From Callaeas wilsoni (lineage: Eukaryota; Chordata; Aves; Passeriformes; Callaeidae): DNA of 64,000 nt. The notes under the pieces were generated by a model that saw nothing but the letters and a program-made list of their open reading frames with translations, was not told the origin of the DNA and searched no databases. This document shows, one piece after another, positions 27,301 through 36,290 of this stretch (positions within the stretch are counted from its first letter, which is position 1; the number at the start of each line of letters is the position of its first letter). The DNA is taken from the NCBI GenBank assembly GCA_013398955.1, contig VWPU01000892.1:62001-126000 (forward strand), in the 5' to 3' direction. The position numbers were made by a program, and so were the translations under genes.

Positions 27301-29824
27301 TTATCAAATATTTTACTCACTGTCTTTTCTCACCAGTTCTTTAATTTCTCTTAAGAAATCACAGAACAGGATTTTGTGACTTGAGACTATTTCTTTTAAT
27401 TTTTGCTGTTCTGTGGTCTCTCTTGGACAGATTCACTTTTTTCTGAAGTCTGGTATCAAAAGTAACATACCGCTTCGGTTCCATAGGATGGATAAACTAC
27501 TAGATCTTATATATTTCTCAGCTGCTTTCAGACCTCACCACAGCTGGGTATTCCCTCAATTTTGGAACAATGCTAAAACGTTGAATCAATCCACAGATGC
27601 TTGTAAATACTTTTACCATGTTTCAATGTGTTACTGGTAACAGAAGCTAGGTTGCTTTGAATTAGCTCACTTCTGCTCTTTGTAAAACGAAGCATCATTT
27701 TGTGATGGTTTTTATTTAACTCGTTTCTATGACTTCTGAAAATTAACGGCTACTGGCTCTGACATTACAGTAGTGATACAATATATTCAGGCCTGAATTT
27801 CATCATACCTGACCTAAGTCTAATATCTCAAACATCAGTGAAGTACATTCAGAGAAAAAGCAAATTTTGCTACTCCCATAGTAAGATTCATACATCTCTG
27901 TCAAGTATTCTTTCACTCGAATGCAGGAAGTGTTCTAAGACTTCTCCTCTTGAAGACATGGTATCCATCCCCTTTAGAAATGACCAAGAAACCTTCCAGT
28001 ATAATAAATCCTCAATAGCTGTGCCCGCCCGGCAGGCCCATGGCTCTGGGTGTGTGCCCTGGACACGCTCCAAGTCAAGCCCAACCCTTTGGGTGCACCA
28101 ACACTCAGCACAGCTGAACATTCCTGGAAAACGGTCAGAGGCAGGGGCCTGGGGAAATCTGCTGTGACCTCTGTGAGGTACCCAGGGATGATGACACAGG
28201 GATGCAGCCTGCGGGCAGGGACGGAGCACTGAGAGATACTTCCAGGAAAAACTGGGAGAGGAAGAACCTACCATTCCTGATGCTTCTAAGGTAGAAGACG
28301 CTTTGAGAAGACGCTACTTTTAAACTAATTTTGTTTTCAGTAGTTTCTTAAGATTCATAAGAAATAAATGACCCTAATCCAATACTCTCAAACAAGAAAC
28401 TTGACTTTTTGCCACATGAATGCCCAGATTAGGAAAAAAACCCCAAAATTTCAAAACCCAGCAGTGCCTCTCTTTCTCTTCTGCCATCAGCCAACTAAGG
28501 CAGCTTTATTCACTCTAATATTCTATCCAACAATGAGGCTTTTAGGCCAAACTGAGCTGCCTCTCAGTGCATCATGTCCTGACCCAGCCTTAGCTGAAAC
28601 TGAGGATGATGAGGATTGAGAAAAATAATGTTCTTCAGGCAAATTAACAGCATCTTGAGACAGTGCAAGCCCACCATGACGGACAATGGTGTGGCTTCAG
28701 GTATTGCAGAGCAAATATGTAAAAACTTTTGCACAAGTGGCAGCCCATGTTTTCCATCATTCTTTTGGACAAAATGAGGATAAAACATTTTCCAACCAAA
28801 CCCAACTACCAGCTTGCTGTAAAAAAACAGGTTTAACTGTTGCTGACCAACTCGTGCACAACTGTATCTCTGTATTAAAGTTATCAGGCAACAAGTCTCC
28901 AGATAAAAAAACTGATTTTGCAGGATCCCAAGCTCAGGCAACAAGATCCCGACCTCCAGCACCTTCCATTCTGTCCATGCAACAAGCCATTACTGATCCC
29001 TGCTCAACTGCTCGGCAGCTCCCGGCACAGCCCAGGGCCTGGCCTCCACCCTCACCTTTGTCTGAGTGGCAGCAGCCCAACTTCCGCAGGCATTCTGCCA
29101 GCCTGGAAAGGTGAAAAGCAAAACAAAAATGCCGCAGGTATGACGAAGAGTTTGCCGTAAACCAGCTCGAAAGAGCTAGAAAGCATCAGTCCAAATCCAA
29201 GAAGCGTTTCATTCTCAGTTTGTTATGAGACAGCCGTTGCTTTTAGCCTGAGAAAGTATTTCATAGGACGGAAGGTCTAAAGGCTGATGGCTGAAAAATA
29301 GTGAGGGCAGGGCAGGAGAAAGCCTGAAGTGTCCCGGATTCCTAAGAATTTGGTGTAATTCTTCTAAGGCGGTAAAGACTTCCAAATTTTTTGATTCATC
29401 TTCCCTCCTGGCACTGTTCTCCCAAAAGGGAAATACAATTTACTAGTATAGAGAGTATGTTGAACATGAAGACGGCAACAATACGAATTCCTCACTGCGT
29501 CCCTGTTCCTCCCGGCGCCTCAGCAACCCCACCCATCCTAGATACCGTTCCTGTTGGGATTTCCTACTTCCACCTGCTTTCAGGCAGCAAACGGCGATGG
29601 TTTTTATCTAATTCCCATAGAAAGTGAGAAAACCCGTTCCCAGCCGCATGCAGCCGGCGTTGGGAGGGCTGCCAAGTCCCCATGGGAACACCTCTCTCCG
29701 GCGGCCGCACTCGGGACCCCTGCGGCGGTTCCACGGAGGCTCCATCCCGGGCTCTCCTTCCCGCGGCAAAGCAGCGCCCCAGTACCGAGGGACCCCCACG
29801 GCAAAGCAGCGCCCCGGTACCGAG

Positions 29825-29855
<31 letters not shown>

Positions 29856-29903
29856 GACCAGCAGCGCCAGCAGCCGCACCGCCGCCACGGGGCCCCGCGA
29901 CAT
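8311..29903 (-). CDS. DSG2: Desmoglein-2, desmosomal cadherin (15 exons)
   Basis: DSG2 is a single-pass calcium-dependent adhesion protein of desmosomes. It pairs with desmocollins across the cell gap and binds plakoglobin and plakophilin inside. Coding exons, 5' to 3': 29903-29859, 23867-23832, 22979-22845, 21897-21739, 21468-21324, 20070-19910, 19076-18942, 18796-18611, 17709-17450, 16593-16451, 15837-15610, 14184-13954, 12962-12820, 11691-11359, 9336-8311. The 3,366 coding bases give 1,121 residues against about 1,118 in human DSG2. Order: signal peptide (about 1-23), propeptide ending RQKR (46-49), EC1 from Glu50-Trp51, DxNDN linkers, EC2-EC4, anchor domain, transmembrane helix (about 603-629), juxtamembrane anchor, catenin-binding segment (about 781-860), then a repeat tail ending in YTRS. 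Phase is continuous through every junction. DSG2 rather than another desmoglein is shown by exon 2 ([12 protein letters not shown]), [10 protein letters not shown] in the membrane segment and [19 protein letters not shown] in the tail. One intron is either GC-AG or uses shifted sites. Confidence 0.95.
8497..8965 (-). repeat. DSG2: DSG2 desmoglein repeat units (coding)
   Basis: The protein tail contains about six diverged copies of a unit of roughly 25-30 residues centred on [64 protein letters not shown] and [11 protein letters not shown]. Such repeats define the desmoglein-specific C-terminal domain. Confidence 0.85.
9337..11358 (-). other. DSG2: DSG2 intron 14
   Basis: About 2.0 kb between exons 14 and 15, with good splice signals at both ends (GTAAGC donor, CTGCAG acceptor). 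I recognise no repeat, RNA gene or further exon in it. Confidence 0.6.
11359..11691 (-). CDS. DSG2: DSG2 exon 14: Ala/Gly-rich cytoplasmic region
   Basis: 333 bases, 111 codons. It starts [13 protein letters not shown], continues through alanine/glycine-rich stretches, and contains [19 protein letters not shown], the counterpart of the human segment around RWEEHRSLL. It ends [13 protein letters not shown] at the start of the catenin-binding region. The 5' end could be 11687 if the downstream CAG acceptor is used. Confidence 0.9.
12820..12962 (-). CDS. DSG2: DSG2 exon 13: end of TM and juxtamembrane anchor
   Basis: 143 bases completing the helix (VPLLLLLC) and encoding the intracellular anchor ([18 protein letters not shown], ending APEEK). 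With the phase-0 reading the donor is AAG/GCATGT, a GC donor. An alternative end at 12816 uses a GT donor, and then exon 14 must start four bases later. Only one juxtamembrane cysteine is present, where human DSG2 has two. Confidence 0.85.
13954..14184 (-). CDS. DSG2: DSG2 exon 12: anchor domain and most of TM helix
   Basis: 231 bases, phase 1 to 1. It has the cysteine-rich end of the anchor domain ([19 protein letters not shown]) and then the hydrophobic [18 protein letters not shown], split by the intron inside the membrane segment as in other desmogleins. A long polypyrimidine tract precedes the acceptor. Confidence 0.95.
14650..15270 (-). mobile_element. CR1 LINE, 3' portion, in DSG2 intron 11
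   Basis: The plus strand begins TCACAGAATGACTAAGCTTG, the reverse complement of a CR1 3' end, then shows the typical CR1 3' sequence in reverse (AACTGTTCCAGTGCTCAGTC, GCCCAGCTCCCTCAGCC, GGACACAGCACTCCAGGTGTG). A partial ORF2 C-terminal frame remains readable on the minus strand ([18 protein letters not shown]), but there is no complete protein. It has the same orientation as DSG2. The right edge is approximate. Confidence 0.85.
15610..15837 (-). CDS. DSG2: DSG2 exon 11: EC4-anchor domain linker
   Basis: 228 bases, phase 1 to 1. It encodes [11 protein letters not shown] (an intact calcium linker), [19 protein letters not shown] and [15 protein letters not shown] of the extracellular anchor domain. 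The acceptor is AATTTTAG and the donor GTAAGA. Confidence 0.95.
16451..16593 (-). CDS. DSG2: DSG2 exon 10: EC4
   Basis: 143 bases, phase 2 to 1, encoding [20 protein letters not shown] and [17 protein letters not shown]. This is among the clearest matches to mammalian DSG2. Acceptor ATCAG, donor GTAAGT. Confidence 0.95.
17450..17709 (-). CDS. DSG2: DSG2 exon 9: end of EC3, start of EC4
   Basis: 260 bases, phase 0 to 2. It starts [10 protein letters not shown] and contains [13 protein letters not shown] and INVQEGPVF. The desmoglein EC3-EC4 junction lacks a full DxNDN motif, as expected for the family. The paralog exon is also 260 bases. Confidence 0.95.
18611..18796 (-). CDS. DSG2: DSG2 exon 8: EC3
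   Basis: 186 bases, 62 codons. It contains the EC3 signature [18 protein letters not shown] and ends with GILTVVK. The acceptor is GATTGCAG and the donor GTTAGT. The paralog exon has the same length. Confidence 0.95.
18942..19076 (-). CDS. DSG2: DSG2 exon 7: end of EC2, EC2-EC3 linker
   Basis: 135 bases, 45 codons, phase 0 to 0, with [15 protein letters not shown] and the calcium linker [11 protein letters not shown]. Same length as the equivalent exon of the neighbouring desmoglein. Confidence 0.95.
19910..20070 (-). CDS. DSG2: DSG2 exon 6: EC2
   Basis: 161 bases, phase 1 to 0. It contains [20 protein letters not shown], the EC2 calcium-binding signature, and ends in the LDRE motif. The acceptor is TTTTCCAG and the donor GTAAAA. 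Confidence 0.95.
21324..21468 (-). CDS. DSG2: DSG2 exon 5: EC1-EC2 linker
   Basis: 145 bases, phase 0 to 1. It encodes the linker motif [11 protein letters not shown], whose DxNDN residues bind calcium between EC1 and EC2, then the start of EC2 ([12 protein letters not shown]). The stretch RGHALD takes the place of the RAL/YAL adhesion tripeptide known from mammalian desmogleins. Confidence 0.95.
21739..21897 (-). CDS. DSG2: DSG2 exon 4: EC1
   Basis: 159 bases, 53 codons, starting IHSDLEDTG and including [13 protein letters not shown] and the calcium-binding DRE motif in GRVDREKTP. Acceptor TACTAG, donor GTAAGT. Confidence 0.95.
22845..22979 (-). CDS. DSG2: DSG2 exon 3: propeptide, RQKR site, start of EC1
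   Basis: 135 bases, phase 0 at both ends (acceptor GACAG, donor GTAAGC). It contains the proprotein convertase site RQKR (residues 46-49). Cleavage exposes Glu-Trp; the tryptophan at position 2 of the mature protein is the residue swapped between partners in classical and desmosomal cadherin adhesion. The exon ends in KNPIAR, a strongly conserved EC1 motif. Confidence 0.95.
23832..23867 (-). CDS. DSG2: DSG2 exon 2: end of signal peptide
   Basis: A 36-base phase-0 exon encoding [12 protein letters not shown]. It has acceptor CATTGCAG and donor GTAGGA. It aligns with the 12 residues that complete the signal peptide in mammalian DSG2. The neighbouring desmoglein has an exon of identical length. 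Confidence 0.9.
26455..26660 (-). mobile_element. Possible ancient CR1-like remnant
   Basis: The phrase TTTATCCTGTTCTTAAAAAT followed by a diverged block resembles the 3' region of old CR1/L3-type LINEs in reverse orientation. It is heavily mutated, and the ends cannot be set by eye. Confidence 0.35.
29764..29824. repeat. Tandem 26-base duplication beside DSG2 exon 1
   Basis: Two copies of a 26-base unit, CGGCAAAGCAGCGCCCC followed by A or G and then GTACCGAG, lie at 29764-29789 and 29799-29824, differing at one base and spaced 35 bases apart. The second copy abuts the T27 run. The unit is in the CpG island, just inside intron 1 of DSG2. Confidence 0.9.
29825..29851. repeat. T27 homopolymer (A27 on DSG2 strand)
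   Basis: 27 consecutive T on the plus strand. On the DSG2 strand this is A27, beginning nine bases after the exon 1 donor. A run this long is prone to length change and to sequencing error. Confidence 0.95.
29859..29903 (-). CDS. DSG2: DSG2 exon 1: start codon and signal peptide
   Basis: Encodes [15 protein letters not shown], the first 15 residues of a signal peptide, the same length as human exon 1, and lies in the CpG island. The donor is CTG/GTCAAT, weak beyond the GT, and the intron turns into 27 A residues after nine bases. The next exon continues the hydrophobic core in phase 0, which supports this start. Confidence 0.85.
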
Positions 29904-30484
29904 GACCGCCGGGCCGGGCTCAGCTCCTCCAGCCGCCCACCACGGGAATGCCGCCGGCCCGTGGAAGGGGGCACAAGTAGCCGCGGGTGGGTGGAGTGTG
30001 CCGGGCGGGAGCCGCGCCGGGAGGGGGCAAGAGGGGCCCGGCCCCGAGCCCCGCCCCGCCCGGTCTGGCCCGTCCCGCCCTGCCCTCGGGGCGCCCGGCC
30101 CGCGGCGGCGAGTCTCGTCCGCGCCCCGCCGAGCTCCGCCCGCGGAGGCTGCACAGGGCAGCTCTCGGTGCGCCAGGCCCGTTTCCCCAGGGCTCCCAAA
30201 GTTTGCGGCTTGTTTGCCCCGCTTCCGCCGAGGAAGGCGAGCCGGAGTGTGCAGGAGACGCGCAGAGCAGCTGCGATAACAAACTGATACATTAACGGGT
30301 AATTGATGGCGGGGAGCGCAGTCTGACGGGGAAATAAAATTGTGGGCGTTTTTAGGACAACCTTCCCTGTAATCCTCGTTTTTATACGCTCCGAGCCATA
30401 TCCTTCCTACTCTTATCTGGCAGAAACCTTTCCTAGATACACCTGATTAATTAATGCTTACGAAGGCATAACTGATTGTTCACG

Positions 30485-30574
30485 ATGGCGAAACAATTAA
30501 ATGTGCTTTCTGTTCATCTTCTCTTCTTTGAGGCAGTTACCTGGTTAATCTTTCCAGGATCACACTCAGCTGTG
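30485..30574 (+). other. Possible divergent first coding exon (signal-peptide-like)
   Basis: An ATG in the context CACGATGG opens 30 codons reading MAKQLNVLSVHLLFFEAV followed by a hydrophobic TWLIF stretch and a small-residue end, then stops exactly at a consensus donor, GTG/GTAAGTAAC. It lies about 580 bases upstream of the DSG2 start, on the opposite strand. Without splicing, the frame ends two codons later. No downstream exon is identified with confidence, so it may be a non-coding divergent transcript or chance. Confidence 0.2.
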
Positions 30575-31718
30575 GTAAGTAACTTCAGAACTCGCTGGTT
30601 ATGATACTATTTGTGATACTATTGGGGCTTGGAGAGGAGAACCAGCCTTACGGGAGTCTTTTGTACCTTTGTGTGTTGTAACAACGCACAAATAAACAAT
30701 GTCAGTTCCAACAGTTATAATTTCCATGGCCATCATGAGGGCAAGAGCTTTACTTTGCAAGTTTTTCTGAAGTGATATATATCTGTGCTATTTACTTAGA
30801 ATATCTCAATTTACTGAGTTCGCTGATACCCCTGCATAAAACTAGTTGTCTTAATTTAAAGACAACAAAAAGCATTAAAAAGCCAATATATGTGAAATGC
30901 ACGGTATTAAGGGCTTTTGTATACTTTCTTTGTTCTGTCACTGAGTCACACTGTGCTGAACTGATCACTTTATAACCAAACAGAACTATGCACGTTCACA
31001 CAGCAGTACACACTGAGATCCTGTGAGGATCTTCTTCAGGGTTTTGAGGACAGGGGTGTATTTTGGCCCAGGTTTAACAGCCGTTGTAGCTACTGCAGCT
31101 AATGATAGTAGACGTACTGTGAAGTTTTCTTTTTGTTATTCCTGTTTGAGATAAATGAGGCAGAGTGTGTCTTGGAAAGCATTCATATTACAACCCTTCT
31201 AATCTGGTGATTTGGAAGTAGATTCTGCTTTCAGATGTGTATTACGTTTCCTAGACTGATGGTTAGGTATTTCTTTATATCAAAAGGCTGTAAGAGAAGA
31301 ACCTTGATTTGCAACTTTCTTTTCAATCTGCAGGTTGCTTTGTGGAATTCTGAGACAATTTTTGGTTGCCAATCCAGCGCACCATTAATGAGATTATAGT
31401 ATATATATATACACCCACACATATATATGTTTAGAACTATTTGCCAACTTCAAATACTGATATGATGGAGTAAAAGGCTAAATGAATTTATTTTGAAAAA
31501 TCATTTAGCACTGATTTCCCTTTGAAGTTGCATGTGCTTACAGGAGAAATGAATAGAATAAGGTTTTCCCAGAGCTCATTAGAGGAGGAGATGGAAGCTC
31601 TTCTGCAAATTATCTTGCCAGAGCTTAGATGTCTGTTCTTAAGTTGCTTATAGCTGAACTGTGGGCCAACTACCTGTCTTGGATGTCCTACAAGAATCTC
31701 AGCTATCCTAAAAAGGTT

Positions 31719-31719
<1 letters not shown>

Positions 31720-31749
<30 letters not shown>
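31720..31749. repeat. T30 homopolymer
   Basis: Thirty consecutive T on the plus strand in the intergenic region, with no recognisable retroelement body attached. Confidence 0.95.
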
Positions 31750-31753
<4 letters not shown>

Positions 31754-33682
31754 GGATGCCTTGTATGAAAAACTTCTGTTATCCACACTTTACGAAAATG
31801 ATTTGCCTGCTGTTATGAAAAGAATGTCAAACAGTATCAATTTTGTTTTAAAACAGCTAGTAAGTGTGTCAGCAACCACCAAAGGTGAGTTTCTTTCTGC
31901 CTTTCCTTCATTTTAACCTGGCAGCAGCTAAACACTCCTCCTCCCACAATCAGGCCACAGTTCTGTCCCTACAGTCAGTTTGCACGGGACGATCCATTGC
32001 GCATTAGATCTTTATTTTCCCGCCGGGGACAGCAGCAATTCAGAGTTTGCCAACACTGCAGAGCGAAGAGAAAGTTTTTCAAACAATTAAAGCAGCTGAG
32101 CCCTTCTTGATGCCTGGTGAGGAGAGGGGCTTTCAAGGTGTGAGGCATGCGCCAGGTTGCTGTTGTCTCAAACATCTGTCTAAAGTCTCTTCATAAACTT
32201 TTAACAGCAAATTAGTTATCCTCTAAAACAACCTAACTGTTGTCAGGAGTGAAGGTGTTTGCTTTCAGTTGTCAGCACAAGGGTTCTAGCAAGTTACTAT
32301 CGCACCCTTGCCGTAGTGGCTGGATCTTGGCGACTCCCCCGAAACCTTGCCTTGCCCCCAGCTCTGCCTGCCACTCCCTATTCATGCTGACTAATCTTCC
32401 TTACAGCAGTGCCAGGAAACTTTGGTATTCCCTGGGGTGGAGGACAAGGACGTGCTTGATCAGACCAGCAGAGTCCCTCTCTGCTTCTTACAAAAGCAAG
32501 GTTAACTTTACAACAATTGTGGTTTTTGGCTTTTTGTTGTTGTTTTTTCTAGAACAATACAATTCCTTCTTTTAGACAAATGATTCAACCAAATGAGGCA
32601 AGTGCAGTACCTAGCAAATGGTGTTAAGGCAGAAAACCCTGTATATATTCTTAGTAATGAAGTGTTGAAATTCATTTATATTCACATGAAGCTATTATAC
32701 AAATATTTTGGATTGTTTGAGATTATGTCATTAATCTTTTCTGCATTGTTTAAAGATTCTTTACTGCACTGTGATCGCAGATGTCACTCATTTTTTGGGA
32801 AAAGATCCCAGTAGGAAGCAGTGTATCAGGGTGTATCAGGCATGAATATATAAAAATAACATTTAGTTTTTCAAAATAGGTGATGGATAATGCATAATAT
32901 GTAAAAAATTATACACATCACAGAGCGTTTCTAACCCCCAGACAGCTCTTGAGACTGGAACAATTGCAATAGGGACAGTCACCAGCTTCGAAGTGCTCGC
33001 ACAACCAAGCACCTGCATTTTTTTTTGCGGGCAAAAATGCTCTGAGAAGTAGATTAGCACCAGGATTTGATACTTTAAGCAAACACTTGGCATTCTAAAA
33101 ATGGAGTCGTTGTTCTGGTGTGTGTTAACTATGTTTTTGATTCTCCATGCCTCCTGCCATGCTTCTTAAACAAATTCAAGCAGGAATAATCTCCCCCTTT
33201 CTTTTGCTTTACCTCCTCTCTCTCACTCAACTGCTTTCTCTTTCTCTTTCTCTGTTCAGCTATTTCCCTTATATGCATTCTCCTTTTTGCTGCTTGCCTG
33301 TATTTTTTTTTTTTTTCCCTTTTCAGGTGTGGCCAGGTTGTTTAACTTTTCAGGTGCCAGGTGCAGCTCTGGAAATGAGTAAGCCTGCTGAGCTGTGAGC
33401 TGTGGGATTGGCAGAGCTGTAAAATAGCCGGGCCAGATCCTTGCCCTGAACACAGGCGTTTTGTTACTGGCGTGATATACTGTCTTTTATGTGTGTGTGA
33501 AACAAGGCGTGGCAGAGTAACCCTTTTGTTGCTTTCCTCTGCATAGCAGCTGGCACTGCTCTGAAATTGCCTGTAGACTTTTTTCAAGGTGGTGTGGGTC
33601 TCTTTCTGGGAAAACTCACAGGACAGACAGCATTTAGGTAGATACAAATAAATGATTGCTCTGCTATGCAGCTAGTGGAATA

Positions 33683-34415
33683 GAATAAAATAAATAGAAT
33701 AGAATAGGATAATTCAGCTGGAAGAGACCTACAGCAGTCAGCCCAACTGCCTGACCACTTAAGGGCTGACCAAAAGCTACAGTGTCTCATTAAGTTGAAA
33801 AGCCTCTTAACCACTGATAGCTTGGGGTGTCAACCATATCTCTGGGAAGCCTGTTCCAGTGTTTGAGGAGCCTCTCATTAAAAAAATGCTTCCTGATATC
33901 CAGTTTGAAACTCCCCTGGTGGAGCTTTGAGCCATTCCCATATGTCCTGTCACTGGATACCAGGGTGAATAGATCAACACCTCCCTCTCCACCTCTCCTC
34001 TTCAGGAGGCTGTAGAGAGCAACGAGGTCGCCCCTCAGCCTCCTTCTCTCCAAACTAGACAAACACAAAGTCCTCAGACTCTTCTCGTAGAACATTCCTT
34101 CCAGCCCTTTCACCAGCTTTGTTCCTCTCCTCTGGATGTGTTAAAGGACCTTCACATCCTTCTTGACTTGTGCGGGGCCCAGAGCTGCACACAGTGCTCT
34201 GGGTGAGGGCACACCAACACTGAACACAATGGAACAATTTCCTTTTAAGACTGACTGGATGTGCTGTGTTTGATGTACCCCAGGCTGGGGTTTGCCCTCT
34301 GGGCTGCCAGGGCATTGCTGGCTCCCACTAAGCCTCATGCTGGCCAGTACCCCCAGCAACGCCCAGGTTGCTCTGCAACCACTCCTTTCCCATTTTATAC
34401 TCATGTTTGGTATAA
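33683..34415 (-). mobile_element. CR1 LINE, 3' portion
   Basis: Reverse-orientation CR1: a tail of TAGAATA-like units at about 33678-33708, then GGAAGCCTGTTCCAGTGTTT, CCTCTCCTCTTCAGGAGGCT and GGCCCAGAGCTGCACACAGT, continuing into the end of ORF2 near 34.3-34.4 kb. It is frame-broken and 5'-truncated. The far edge is approximate. Confidence 0.85.
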
Positions 34416-35002
34416 GTACACATATTAGCCTCTTTTTGGTCTGTGGATTTTCATCAGTGCTGAACAACTGAACTGTACCCAACAGAAAGATAATTTTAAA
34501 AAGTTGCACCCTGGAAGAAATCTCTGCTGATTTTTCTCTAATCTGTCAAGTCCAATATTAGCTGCAATGGTACAGTGTAAGTTTTCAGGGACTGTAGATA
34601 CAGGAATGTGGCATTCCCAGTCTTAGAAGAAAAAGAGTATTATTTTTTTCTGTCACAACTGAGGTACATGAGCTAATAAATGTAAAACTATTGTGTGCGC
34701 CTCTGCGCTATGTCAGTAGGTAACCTTAGAGGGGGTTGGTGTAGCAAAAAATGAGGGCTCCATTTTAAAACTGAAGAGCAATGCAAGCAGGAAACCAGAC
34801 ATCAACTGACCTGAAGTTTAGGCTGGAAATTGGAGGAATGTTGAACTCTGATTGGTGGTGTTTGGAGTGTTGGAAATTCAGGGACAAGAACTCAATGGAT
34901 TTTTGGGGCAGATTTCAGTCAACTCATAAAAGAGATTCTATAACGTGTTTGCCAGTTATCAATGGACTGGTGGTGATTACAGAAAGTCACTTCACATTTT
35001 TA

Positions 35003-35092
35003 TAGAGTCATACAATGGTTTGGGTTGAAAAGGACACTTAAAGGTCATTTAGTCCAATGCAATGAACAGGAACATCTTCTACTAGATCGAGC
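35003..35092 (-). mobile_element. CR1 3'-end fragment
   Basis: TAGAGTCATACAATGGTTTG followed by GGGTTGAAAAGGACACTTAA and TCCAATGCAATGAACAGGAA is the reverse of a CR1 3' terminus. Only about 90 bases are kept. Confidence 0.75.
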
Positions 35093-35344
35093 TATAATAA
35101 TATAATAATACAATATATTAATAAGCATAATTCCAAATTAACTAAAAAGACTCTCGAGATGCAATATATATACATATGCTCAAATTTTCTAAGTCTTTGA
35201 TACATAAAGTGAGAAGTGTGCTCAGGAGGAGTCACATGATTCAGGCTAATAAAGATAAAGTGGTCAGTCTGAAGACAAAAGGGAATCTTGGTTCCCATGT
35301 CCTTACAGACTCCAAGAAACTTCAGTAAGGCAGTAATCACAAGC

Positions 35345-35409
35345 CCAGGAGACAGGACTAGATAATCTTTAAAGAGGCCTTCCAAACCAATCCGTTCTAT
35401 GATTCTATG
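35345..35409 (+). mobile_element. CR1 3'-end fragment, opposite orientation
   Basis: ACTAGATAATCTTTAAAGAG, CCTTCCAAACCAATCCGTTC and the terminal TATGATTCTATG identify a forward CR1 3' end. With the fragment at 35003-35092 it forms an inverted pair about 250 bases apart. Confidence 0.75.
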
Positions 35410-35801
35410 TTTTTTAAAAGGTACATTAGAAAGGAGTTATGTTCTCTCTGCATTTACAAAGAATAACAAATTGCAAAAAAGGAAGATTTAGGTAAGCTAT
35501 CAATTGAACTTTCCAGTAGGAATTAAAGAACAACTGGGAGCCTGTTGCATCCTCATTTCTAGAAATTCTTAGAGTTAGGATGGCCATTTGTCAGGAAAGA
35601 TAGTGCTAGAATTGATCTTCTGTTGAGTCCCTTCTGTTCTCATTTGCATTAGGCAAGTTTGACTGAATAAAACACAAACAAGTTTGATGAGACAGTGAAC
35701 TCCAGTCCTTTAAAGCACTGGACTTTCCTATTCAGCATCTCCTGGTGATCTGAGAGGGGCTGCTGATGTAGTCAGGTGCTCTTTATTAGTGATTGGAGAT
35801 G

Positions 35802-36290
35802 TAGAATCACAGAGTCTTATGACCTTAAAGATCATCTAGTTTCAATTTCCCTGGATGCATTTACTTGCAGAGAGATCTAGATAGATTGGAACACTGGGCA
35901 GTGATTGATGGGATGAAATTTAATGAATCAAAATGCTGGATTCTGCACCTAAGACAGTATAAAACCAGGCACAAGTATAAATTGGGAGAGGAGTGACTGG
36001 AGAGCAGCCCCGCAAAAAGAGGCAGAGACACCTTCCACTAGATCAGGTTACTCAAAGCTCCATCCAGCCTGGCACTGAACACTTCCAGGGATCGGGCATA
36101 ATGTCTCAGCACTCACAGTAAAGATTTTCTTCCTAATATCTTATCTAAACCTTTCCTCTTTCAGTTTAAAACCATTCTCCATTGTCTATCACTATGTGCC
36201 AACGTAAAAAGTCCCTCTCCAGCTCTCTTCTAGGCCCTCTTCATGTACTGGAAGGCTGCTGTAAACTCTGACCATAGAACTTTGTGTACA
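35802..36290 (-). mobile_element. CR1 LINE with a forward CR1 fragment inside
   Basis: A reverse CR1 starts at AGAATCACAGAGTCTTATGA and is interrupted at about 35868. From about 35870 to 36010 the sequence reads as forward CR1 (AACACTGGGCAGTGATTGAT, GCTGGATTCTGCACC). The reverse element resumes at AGAGGCAGAGACACCTTCCA and continues through CCATCCAGCCTGGCACTGAA to about 36290. This is a nested or rearranged copy. Confidence 0.75.

Larger units (their letters stand above)
23868..29858 (-). other. DSG2: DSG2 intron 1
   Basis: A first intron of about 6.0 kb. It contains the CpG island shoulder with a tandem 26-base duplication and T27 at its 5' end, one probable old CR1 remnant near 26.5 kb and a moderately GC-rich patch at about 28.02-28.25 kb. 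I found no coding exon in it. Long first introns often hold enhancers, but nothing here is diagnostic. Confidence 0.6.
29640..30290 (-). promoter_or_regulatory. DSG2: CpG island, DSG2 promoter
   Basis: A dense block of CpG and GC-rich sequence surrounds the DSG2 start codon (29901-29903) and extends about 390 bases upstream. There are several GC-box-like CCGCCC and GGGCGG cores and no obvious TATA box close to the start codon, as expected for a broadly expressed gene. The transcription start cannot be fixed from sequence alone. Confidence 0.75.

Noticed and set aside
29825..29903. Exon 1 followed by A27 as a sign of a retroposed copy
   Set aside because: DSG2 has fourteen further spliced exons in correct order and phase, so this is the intact parent gene and the A run is intronic.
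29564..30292. Long open frames on both strands in the CpG island
   Set aside because: They run through the T27/A27 homopolymer (giving poly-lysine or poly-phenylalanine), have proline/arginine/alanine bias from GC content, and overlap the real DSG2 exon 1. They are GC-rich artefacts.
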